Positions 9,200-17,487 of a stretch of DNA of 64,000 nucleotides are shown one piece after another. The position numbers and the translations under genes were made by a program. Source of the DNA: Asparagopsis taxiformis (lineage: Eukaryota; Rhodophyta; Florideophyceae; Bonnemaisoniales; Bonnemaisoniaceae); assembly GCA_030407315.1 (NCBI GenBank), contig JALQPE010000172.1:1-64000 (forward strand), in the 5' to 3' direction. The notes beneath the pieces are model-generated. The model ran no database searches. It had not been told where the DNA came from and worked only from the letters and a program-made list of their open reading frames with translations. How positions within the stretch are numbered: the first letter of the stretch is position 1; every line of letters starts with the position of its first letter.

Positions 9200-10589
9200 T
9201 AATTTCGAAAATTTCCAAATTACGCAAGGAAACTGCTGGTTTCGAAACGATAGCTACTGGCGGATGCATTGAGTGCTCGCACGTTTCAGCTCTTGTCCCA
9301 CAGAAATCTTCTCCGCCACTGCGGCCTATAGTCACCTTGACGGTGTGTTTAACCTCTGGGCGTAGGCCCTTGAGGTAGTAGTTGACCAAGTCTCTTTCCG
9401 AGAAGACGTTCGCACACAGGAGTGCAGCGTCCTGCAGTCTGTCTGCGTATGCAGCTTCGTCTTCATCCGGCCCTTGCCGTATACGCGTTACTGCGTCATA
9501 TGCGTCCGCTAGGACATTGTCCGTCGCGTAGCGAGCCAGAAGGGCGTTAACGGCTTGAGGCCAAGTGATCTGCTGATGCAGGTGGTTGAGAAGCTTGCGC
9601 TTTCGCGCCTCAGCGGCGATAAACCGTTGAGGTTCTCCTTCCAGGAAATACTTGAGTAACTTGGTAGCTTCTCCCTCCGAGACTCCGCATGAATCACATG
9701 CATCTTGAAATTCCGCGAGGAACCGGAGGATATCGATGGGTTCCGTACCATCGAACGGCGTGAATGACGCGTTGAAATTACGGATCTTCTCCGTTAGCTT
9801 ATACAAGCTTCTTGATTTACCCATTGGGGTATCAGTCGTTAGGGACTTGTTCTTGAGTCGGTAGTACCGATAGGAGACCACTAGGTCGAACGCGGGTTCG
9901 CGGGCCTTCAAAGGCACTAAACCTTCCTCAAGAGGTCCTTCTTCATCATCCCACGAGGGATTTTCCGGTATAGATCCGGTGGCACGAGTTTGCTGTCTCG
10001 TGCGAGAGATATTCCCTGTTTGGGATAGTGATTCGGCGAGGGCGTCGACACGGTCCGACAGGTGTCGTGTTGCTTCCGCGACTTGATCCAATCGGGGATC
10101 TTCTTCTTCCTCCCTACCGGATGTAGGGTCAGGGAAGTCAGCCGGTCGGCTGCGGCGAGCAGGAAACTCCTGTTGTCCTAATGGACTGGCACTAAAGCCG
10201 TGAATCGAAAGCTCCTCCAGACGAGTTTCCAAAAGGGACACGCGCTTAGCGAATTCGGCTTTGACCTGATTCCAGGTTTCCACTAGGAACTCGGCGTCCC
10301 GATCTTGGGTGGCTTCTCGGCTGGCGGCCATCAGCTTTGGCTCGACCAGTTCCATGACGGTTTCGACCGTAGCGTCTACGATTTCCGCCCTGCGGTCTTG
10401 AACAGTCTTCTCGACGACGGTGCTGAATTCAGCCTTGAACTCTTCCAACCGTTCGTTGAAGATTCGGTCGGCTCGGTCTTGCAGGGTGTTAATCACCACG
10501 CCTTCTTCGGCGATCAGATCCGAATCGGATAAGTCGCTGGCAGGCGCTATGTCCTCACTAGAGGGTCCCGCTGTATGGTTACGAGGCAT
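9198..10589 (-). pseudogene. gag: Interrupted gypsy Gag (about 460 aa remain)
   Basis: The frame opens with ATG at 10589. It encodes an acidic, coiled-coil-prone N-terminus, an Arg/Ser-rich middle, and from about residue 240 a helical Gag core alignable by eye with the first element's Gag: an Arg/Tyr-rich start, then the motif around TPFDGTEPIDIL, then RQGPDEDEAAYADRL. No zinc knuckle is reached. The frame ends in ATG-TAG exactly where the TGTAG terminus of the neighbouring LTR begins, so the stop comes from the insertion. Divergence from the first Gag is large, so the two are different families sharing a primer tRNA. Confidence 0.75.
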
Positions 10590-10647
10590 CGTGAAGATGA
10601 TTGTGAAGGAAAATTTCTCTCAAAGAGACTTACCCGAGGGTACAAGG

Positions 10648-10665
10648 TTCTAGGTCGAGAGACCA
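10648..10665 (-). other. Primer-binding site of second gypsy element
   Basis: Identical over 18 nt to the site at 8447-8464 (TGGTCTCTCGACCTAGAA on the minus strand), one base from the LTR start. Flanking sequences differ, as expected when only the tRNA-complementary part is conserved. Confidence 0.8.
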
Positions 10666-10666
10666 A

Positions 10667-11270
10667 TGTAGCAGGTAGAAAATCCGCTAGAGCGGCAAAC
10701 CACCCGACAGGTGTCCCGAGCCTCGGTAGAGGAAGTGGTAGAGCAGATGAACCTTATAGGTACCCGGCGGGTAGTCTCGTGAGAGAGAAGGGATCGCTAC
10801 CCGGAGGGGGTTGTGCGATTATAGCGCTCACGCGAGATGCGTATTAATGGAGCAAGATGACGTAATCCGTCGAGCTGTTGGCTAACCCTAAGGTTTTCCC
10901 GGAGAGGGGTTGAACAATAGGTATGCGAACACTGTTCCTGTGGGTCGTAATTCCACTTGAGTTTACGTTACTCTAGAAACCGTGCCTACTGGCTATTCCA
11001 GTGGCCGTTTTATACTAAGTCTACTGTAAGCTAGGGTTAGTGGTTAGGAATAAATATCCAGTTAGTGACCAATCAGAACCCAATTACTGGCGCTCGCCTA
11101 CCCGCGAGGTCATTGCCAATAGGCTTACATGGCTGATCAGCCTAAGTTAAAATTTGCCCCCTGTGGGGTCTTGGCCGGGGCCGATAGGCCCGGGTGGGGT
11201 TATTTGTCAGCCTTAGCTGGTCCTAAGTATAGGAAACACGCCAGTTGGCTGGTGCCTTCTGATTGGCACA
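10667..11270 (-). repeat. 5' LTR of the second gypsy element
   Basis: Starts TGTAGCAGG beside the primer-binding site. The right end is placed at ...TTGGCACA (11270) because of its TG...CA form and its likeness to the other LTR ends; this end is uncertain. It contains CTCGGTAG (10722-10729) and GTGGTAGAGC (10735-10744), shared with the other two LTRs, and a GC-rich block near 11172-11195 resembling 9060-9100. Confidence 0.55.
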
Positions 11271-11311
11271 TCCCGTAAGTGGGTACCCAATAGGGAAGCG
11301 ACACGGCTCGA

Positions 11312-11868
11312 TCAGCGAGGACCGCCAGGCGGTACGACACGTTCCGCCTCTCGCAATACAGAGTCTCTCAGCGGAGGTTTGTCATATTGTTTCCTTCTCT
11401 CCTTGCCTTCCACATCCAGTGCTTGCAGGTTTTGTTTCAATAAAGCAATGTCATGACGAAGCTTACCTGCTTCAACACGCAATAATTTCATCTGCTCGCA
11501 CTTAGAGTACAGCTCTTCATTCTCTTTCGCCAACTCCCTTATTCGAAATTGCTTTTGCCTCGTCTCCCAATTCTTCGCATCCTGCATCTCCTTGTCTGCA
11601 AACAGAAGAACCAAGATTCTTCTAAATTCTTTCGCAACACATGCAACTCAGCCACTTGAACATTGATTGCTGCCAGGCGCCCATTGATGAATGAATTCTG
11701 TGCTCGCAGATCGCGCTCCAGATGCAGCAAGTTTTCAATATTGATCATGTTGAACTCTTCATCTATGAGGAACAAAACAATATCAGTCCTCTGAAAACTC
11801 CCGACAGTAGCGCATTCTGGAATGTCGGCAACATACCTCTGTGATCGACTCGAAGAGCACGAACCCAT
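11312..11868 (-). pseudogene. Coiled-coil ORF remnant, possibly second ORF of a Harbinger element
   Basis: Two open stretches in different frames (11868-11539 and 11614-11312) both encode heptad-rich helices with Leu, Glu, Lys and Arg. The second opens without an ATG and may be joined to the first by a small intron (a TTTGCAG acceptor-like site lies near 11600 on the minus strand) or by a frameshift. They lie on the same strand just downstream of the transposase relic. Harbinger elements usually carry a second, DNA-binding ORF whose C-terminus is often coiled-coil, so a common origin is possible but unproven. Confidence 0.35.
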
Positions 11869-11884
11869 CTTTGCTCGTCCTGGG

Positions 11885-14059
11885 CTAATCTACGTAAACT
11901 ATACTATTTCTAATTCCCACTTCCGGCGTCTGGAATGCATATGCTGAATCGGGGTATACATAGAACTGTCTTTCATCAATATTCAAGTTCAAATCGAGAG
12001 CTTCTTCAATGCTAGACTGGCGAAATATTGTGAGATCATTTCTACGCCCTTCTATGGGTCCACTCATATGGAAAATCAAACCGTCGGGCAAATTCAGAGA
12101 TTGGAATTTCACGCAGTGCCTTTTTTGTGCCCATTGTACGATTCACGCTGCATTGATCCTCTTGGTCTAGCAATGTATATATCAGTACCTTCCACAAACC
12201 CCACGCAACTGTCCAACGGTGCTCCCGAACTATATACTTTCATAGCATAATTGATTGCTCTTGAAACCAAGGAAGAATATTTAAATTCCTCGGCTAGATG
12301 ACCTCTCTGTGTGTACAGATACTCCAAACTCTCGTAGAAAATTGTAGTGCAATGCCCGAGCTGTCGATTCGGCTAAGCACCGCAAGGTGTTCGAGCCCTC
12401 CTGTCTCGGTAGTCAGGCTCAGGGTAGAGGTGGTAGAGCTAAGGCGGATCGCCTGCTTGACTGTGGGTTGTAAGGCCACACAGACGGTACGTCGAGAATC
12501 TTGGTTCAAGTTATACTGCTTTGCAGGTGAGAGATTGGCTTGTCAGGCCAACCCTAAAGGGGTAGAAGGGATAGCGCAAACACTGGATCAGTGGTGCACT
12601 GAAGTGGTAGTGTGTGACGGTGATACACCGGGTGTCAACGGACACTTAGTGTGTGAGGGGAATGACCAACTGTCGAGAAGGAAATGAAGGGGAGCTGATA
12701 CAGCGTGAATGGTGGTCCACCGAGCAGGCGAGGGTACCTGGTAGGGGGAAAAGGGTGAGTGGGCACGTGCACCACTGGTGGCACGTGCAGGGGAGAGACC
12801 CTAAAAGGGTAGAGGAGAAGCTGGTACAGCGAGACGGCGATGCCGGAGGCGCTGATACAGCGGCAAGAGTAAGGCCTGACTTGTGCCACGCACTATAGCC
12901 ACAGGCGGAGTAAGCAAGAAGTACTGCGATCCGCAGGATGGGAGCGAAGCAACACGATCAGGTCTGGCGGTACACCAAGAGGCCGAAGACTCCTGATAGA
13001 GGGGCACGCGCCCCACAGGCTGCGCGTGGTAAGGGATAATGCTGATACAGCGGGTGGAGTGCCAAGGGCAAACGCTGGATCAGCGACGAAAGGGTACCGG
13101 AAGGGTGCCAAGTACTATAGCCAAGGGAGAAGCAGGCTGACTCAGACGGCGAAACGCACCTTGGGAGCAAAAATGACAACCGAACTTCCGGTAACTTTAC
13201 AATCGAAGAACTGGGCGACCCGCCGTAAAATAAATACTATGTTACAGCACGGTGGCTAGCCCTAAGTGAACTTCTACGGTTGTCAGTGGATAGGCTAAAT
13301 ACTGGTACAGCAGGGCGGTCGGAAAAACCCTAAATGAATGGCGTGGCAGGCGTGGTACACGCAGAGTCAGTGTCTTGTGCAACAGGGTTAGTGTGTATCA
13401 CAGTGTGCCACTGGTTCCACGTGTATCGAGTCCAGTGTGTCACTGTAATTTGCATAAATATCAGAAAGGTTTGGAAAGTAAAAGTTTTCAGAAAAACCAT
13501 TACACAGTTTAAAAGTGGTACATCATGCAAGGCGACCCGCCACTTGGCATTGCACCACAAAAATCTCGCATAAGGCCGATGAGCATCCAAAGAACTCTCT
13601 TTCTAGATCCTTCCATACACATGGCGTGCTCATCCTGCGGGAAAGAATACAAAACATTTCAATCCCACTGTATGTGTATCCCCTTCTCCTTGTCACGAAG
13701 CTTTGATTATCCCAACCCAGTAGTGTCACTATATTGCCAATGTCATGGTTGAGAAACCTAAATCTTCTCAAGCACTCATAATCATCCAGAGCACTCAGGT
13801 CGAATCGGGAAGAGAACAGTGTGGACTTGCTTTCCTTCTGTAGAACCATGTTAGAGTGCTCTTTCATTGATTCGAGAAGGAAAAACCTACTCAGGCTGTT
13901 AGTAACGTTAGTAGATCTGCACCGTGCGAGAAGGATGATGTTGGAAGTGTGCCGGTTGAGAACCCTGCAGTACATATGATCCCGTTGTCTACTCGGCACC
14001 CGCCGCATTTTGTCGAGATAGGTTAGGTTTGTTGGTCTTCGCTTCAAGGTTGCGCGCAC
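11885..14059 (-). pseudogene. PIF/Harbinger-like (DDE_Tnp_4) transposase, split by an LTR
   Basis: The N-terminal half (14059 to about 13565) carries the helical region typical of HARBI1-like transposases, including a RRMSTPCVWKDLEREF segment before the catalytic domain. The catalytic half (about 12342-11885) shows the first-motif region GFVEGTD, YNGHKK, then KFQSLNLPDGLI, the second aspartate in GRRND, and a PDSAY block. Removing 12343-13559 plus one AAAAT copy joins the halves in frame between CEIF and YESLEYLY. The first motif has Glu where the family has Asp, and the frame stops at 11885, before the last acidic residue. The copy is therefore dead. ATGs in frame are at about 14005 and 13867; 14059 itself is a GTG codon. 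Confidence 0.8.
12343..13559 (-). mobile_element. Solo LTR-like insertion (1217 bp) with AAAAT target duplication
   Basis: Starts TGTAGTGCAATGCC and ends in GGCATTGCACCACA: TG...CA termini within a 14-bp inverted repeat with one mismatch. It is flanked by perfect direct repeats AAAAT at 12338-12342 and 13560-13564. No coding frame of retroelement type is inside. The left end shares TGTAG, CTCGGTAG (12405-12412) and GTGGTAGAGC (12430-12439) with the two gypsy LTRs, in the same orientation, supporting a solo LTR. A TIR DNA element with a 5-bp duplication is the alternative. The interior is full of small hairpins of the GCTGNNNCAGC type. Confidence 0.75.
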
Positions 14060-14596
14060 ATGACCGTTGCAGGTGTCTCAACAACTCTGTCAACGGAGTC
14101 GACAGATTAGTACAGCTGTCCATACCTTGGAGCGTGACCTGCTCAATTTTTTATGTCACGAGCAGACAACATACTGAAAACATAGTGCATGGATTCAAGC
14201 TTTCTGTAAGCACGCACTTTTCCTGAGACATTGAAGGCTATTTTTTTGGCCCTTGGTCCCCAAATATAGAATGGGTGGTGTTTACTTCATCGCTGAACCA
14301 CAAGATACCCACAAACCTCCCATGTGGGAATAATCCAAATTGCTCTACTATCCCTCCCCAGAAGAAAGATATCCCAGAGAGTGCGCTGCGTGTGCACCAC
14401 CGCTGCGCAGAACTAAATTAGTCAAAAACTAGTCATGTGGCTATTGCCGAATTCCTCCAGCGCGATGTTCGCTGCTCTTACAGCCGCCATGTGTGTCGCA
14501 AAAATGACCCTTGTTGTTCATACTCCACTTATAGGTCGGATTGTCAATCAGACTTCCTTCGCTCCATGTGCATTCATCTGATTCAACACTTCTGTG
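14060..14596. other. Intergenic, nothing recognised
   Basis: Junction between the transposon nest and the first host gene. No ORF, RNA gene or repeat seen; it should hold the promoter of the plus-strand gene that follows. Confidence 0.4.
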
Positions 14597-16087
14597 ATGT
14601 CGCAGGAATTTGGTGACGATCCACGCTTCATAGGTTTCGGTGCCTTTGAAACAACAGCTTTCCTAACATCAATTCTTGTTGCTCTGTATGACGTAATCCC
14701 AAATCCTGAAGGTCATCAGGGCGTCACTGACCAGTCGGAATATGATGTCTACTGCTCCTGGCGTCGCGCAATCGTTATCTTCTTCATTCAGCTCGTCTTG
14801 ATGGCATCCGTCCTTGCATTCGCTCTCTCAAATGGAACGACTTCATCTGCTTCATGGTGGCTGCTCGCACTCATGATCGCTCCATGGGCGCCCGAGGCAC
14901 GAAAGGTAGTTGGAATGCTTTCCAATTGCCGTGCCGTTATGCAAATGATGCGCACTAGATATACTCGCAACGAACTTGTCACTATTGTGCGCGAACGCTT
15001 CAAGTTTGGCCAAAGAGGTATTGAGACTTCGCTGGTAATGCACTACGTATTTGGCGACCACGCCGTGCCGAGCCTCCCTATCCAGATGTTGAGAGAGAAT
15101 CACGTGTTGAGGGGCAGGGAACAGGAGATACGGCGTCGTGCTATCGCCATTTCTGGCATCAATAATGAAAAATCCCTGGAGATGGGCGCATTGTGGGTCG
15201 TCAGCCAAAGTGCTCAGCCAAACTCTACCAGTTTATGGCGCTTACATTTAAGATTCCTTCTGGCCAAGATCGATCCGTTGACGCGTTGGTGGACTGTTCG
15301 AGCGATTCCGTTAGATGGATATGATCCATTCCCCAAATACGCTTCGCTGAAACTTGGAGTGCATTTGCGCGCGCGCATATTAGACTATATCGATTCATTG
15401 CAACTGGGCGGAACTATTAGCTCCAAACTTGTTGATCGAGCTATAAAGCCGTATTTTTGTCTGCATTGTCGCGTCGCGATTCGCGGATCTGTCGAAGCAT
15501 TCATGGAGTCTTCGATGAGAAGCCATACAGATCTTCGGGCAAAGGTGTGGCTGAAGGATATCAAGGCGGACTGGAGAGGCAACTTTGAAAGAGTAATCGA
15601 TATTTTCTGGGAGGCCGCCTTTATAGAAGTTACCTCTATTAGAGTTGAGCCCGATGAAGGAGACAAGAGCCCTTCATTTGGGGATAGGACCAAGGTTTCT
15701 ACTCTCAAGTTCATGGCGCTACTATTTGTTATTACGAGAAGTTTGTTAGGGTGCTTTGATAAGACTACACCATTGGAGGAGATTGCTTGCGTTGTCAGGG
15801 ATGGTTTGCACTGCGAAGAGTGGTGGAGAAGGTATTGGAGTAAAGTCGAAAGTCGGATGCCTACGCTGAACAGTGGAAATTCGGATCTGGAAAGCGGAGA
15901 GGATGAGTCGGGCAAGCTGATCACGGCAGCTTTGAAAGGAGCTCTGAGAGATTTAATTGACGAAGATATGAAAAAGATTGTCAATCTCTTGTTGGATGAC
16001 CGCCACAACCGTGTTGATGGTGCGCTTTGTACCAACTTGGGATGTATACTCACCGCCGATACGCAGATCTTGTTTCACCAGTGTTGA
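14597..16087 (+). CDS. Hypothetical membrane protein (496 aa)
   Basis: The start is the ATG at 14597. Two clear hydrophobic segments lie at about residues 58-78 and 85-99, and a weaker one at 14-34. The remaining ~400 residues are soluble in character, rich in Arg and Trp, with an acidic Ser/Gly/Glu-rich loop near 430-445. No enzyme or domain motif is recognised. It ends 60 bp from the convergent Nudix gene. The likely topology is a short membrane-anchored N-terminal part with a large cytoplasmic C-terminus (inference). It could belong to a lineage-specific family. Confidence 0.7.
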   Translation: MSQEFGDDPRFIGFGAFETTAFLTSILVALYDVIPNPEGHQGVTDQSEYDVYCSWRRAIVIFFIQLVLMASVLAFALSNGTTSSASWWLLALMIAPWAPEARKVVGMLSNCRAVMQMMRTRYTRNELVTIVRERFKFGQRGIETSLVMHYVFGDHAVPSLPIQMLRENHVLRGREQEIRRRAIAISGINNEKSLEMGALWVVSQSAQPNSTSLWRLHLRFLLAKIDPLTRWWTVRAIPLDGYDPFPKYASLKLGVHLRARILDYIDSLQLGGTISSKLVDRAIKPYFCLHCRVAIRGSVEAFMESSMRSHTDLRAKVWLKDIKADWRGNFERVIDIFWEAAFIEVTSIRVEPDEGDKSPSFGDRTKVSTLKFMALLFVITRSLLGCFDKTTPLEEIACVVRDGLHCEEWWRRYWSKVESRMPTLNSGNSDLESGEDESGKLITAALKGALRDLIDEDMKKIVNLLLDDRHNRVDGALCTNLGCILTADTQILFHQC

Positions 16088-16147
16088 TGCGGAGTTGTTG
16101 GTGGCATTGTTTACCATAATTATCTGTACATCATATCCGAGTCAACT

Positions 16148-17296
16148 TTACTCCTGTGAGATTCTAATCTCCACTCCACTCGCGACAATGGTCACTGATC
16201 CCTTATCATCAACCTCAGTGCCACAATGACCAATCCTAGCTTGCAGCAACAACCGATCTGCAATCTTGCGCAATCCACTACCGACATTGATATCTAACCC
16301 GTACAAACTACTACAAGACCTTTTTGAAACAACAATGGCTGGAATATCAAATCCACCGAGGATAATCTTGTTGAGTAACACTACCGAAACCATTCCATTG
16401 TAGGCATCACACAGCTCTAATCTCTTTACCTCGCCGATTTGTCTCATCTTTCCCAGAACGCACTGAAGCCGCGACTGCTCGACACAGTACCGAACAGCAC
16501 GCACTACGACACCTTCCAGCCCTACGCCGAGCTCCCACAAAACTGCCATAGCCCTTTCCACGAACAGCTCGGCATCTCCCAACACTTCACATACGACATC
16601 TCGCGCAGGATTTTCTATCGGAATGCGCTTGAGCAATTTGTCCAGAGTGGCACGAGCTGCAAACGCGTATCCAGCAGCCGCGAGTGTGATAGCACATCGA
16701 ATCGCCCCACAGCTTATCTTTTCACTGAGCTGCTGTAGGGTGCACCATGAAAGCGATTCAATTGCCTCGTGTGCATCTGCCTGTAAATTTCCCGTATGCT
16801 CGTCATCCACAAGCACTGCGTATAAAGGGATATCATTCAACATTATCGATGTGTTAAAATTGAGCCATCCAAGCGGCTCAACAGCCAGCACAGCCACTCC
16901 GAGTTCTTCACAAGTTTCCCTGCGAGCTGCATCGGCACCACATTCGCCGCGTTCCGGAAATCCACGCGGCACTTCTAGCGATAAGAAGCCGTGAGTACTC
17001 AAGTCAGTAACAGGGAAGGTACAGAGAGTTGGGTCGTTATTTGGGACAGGGCGCCACTGTTGTATGAGTGCAATGCGACCCTGTCTGTCTAACGCTAATG
17101 CTACGGCGCCGCGAGGCTCTGCGCGGACAGGCATGTCATATAGCGGCTCGCCAGTCTGCGCGCAAATGGTTACATGATATTCGCGGTTGAAAGGGTCGTT
17201 TTTAACGAGGACATCGCCCGAGCCTCTTTCAACGCGGTTGTGATGTAAGCGACTGTTCGAGGCGAACTGCAGCTTCATTCGGTGAGCTGGAGGCAT
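16148..17296 (-). CDS. Nudix hydrolase with long C-terminal extension (382 aa)
   Basis: A perfect Nudix box (G-x5-E-x7-RE-x2-EE-x-G) lies at residues 112-134, preceded by the usual beta strands with a GAVALALD start near 63-70. The family hydrolyses nucleoside diphosphates linked to another group (for example ADP-ribose or other sugar nucleotides), with Mg2+ bound by the box glutamates. The substrate cannot be told; the domain layout recalls ADP-sugar pyrophosphatases. About 190 residues after the Nudix domain (about 195-382) match nothing I recognise and make the protein about twice the usual size. It shares a 191-bp divergent promoter region with the ESRP-like gene, which holds a TATAAAAA run near 17349. 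Confidence 0.85.
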   Translation of the reverse strand: MPPAHRMKLQFASNSRLHHNRVERGSGDVLVKNDPFNREYHVTICAQTGEPLYDMPVRAEPRGAVALALDRQGRIALIQQWRPVPNNDPTLCTFPVTDLSTHGFLSLEVPRGFPERGECGADAARRETCEELGVAVLAVEPLGWLNFNTSIMLNDIPLYAVLVDDEHTGNLQADAHEAIESLSWCTLQQLSEKISCGAIRCAITLAAAGYAFAARATLDKLLKRIPIENPARDVVCEVLGDAELFVERAMAVLWELGVGLEGVVVRAVRYCVEQSRLQCVLGKMRQIGEVKRLELCDAYNGMVSVVLLNKIILGGFDIPAIVVSKRSCSSLYGLDINVGSGLRKIADRLLLQARIGHCGTEVDDKGSVTIVASGVEIRISQE

Positions 17297-17487
17297 GTTG
17301 AGGCTTCACGTTGAAGCAAACGACCCTGTGGCAAAGCGCATCAGCTGTTATAAAAATAGCTCAATTTTTTCACTCGCTACTTCCAGATGGTGTTTAAGCC
17401 CAACGCGCTTCGCTCTCGACTGCTCTCCATTAAATAGTGCTCGTCTGACGGCCTACGCCGCAGAATTCAACAGCCCCTTCGGATGTG

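Larger units (their letters stand above)
9200..11270 (-). mobile_element. Second gypsy element, truncated to 5' LTR, leader and partial gag
   Basis: On the minus strand: LTR (about 11270-10667), a primer-binding site identical to that of the first element, a short leader and gag starting at 10589. The gag is cut at 9200 by the LTR of the first element. The rest of this element, if it survives, would lie left of coordinate 1, beyond the inserted element. Confidence 0.7.

Noticed and set aside
12693..13085. Hairpins read as a CRISPR array
   Set aside because: Irregular spacing, different sequences between repeats, eukaryotic context.
14059..14059. Start of the transposase relic at 14059
   Set aside because: The codon is GTG; real starts are likely at in-frame ATGs further down, near 14005 or 13867.
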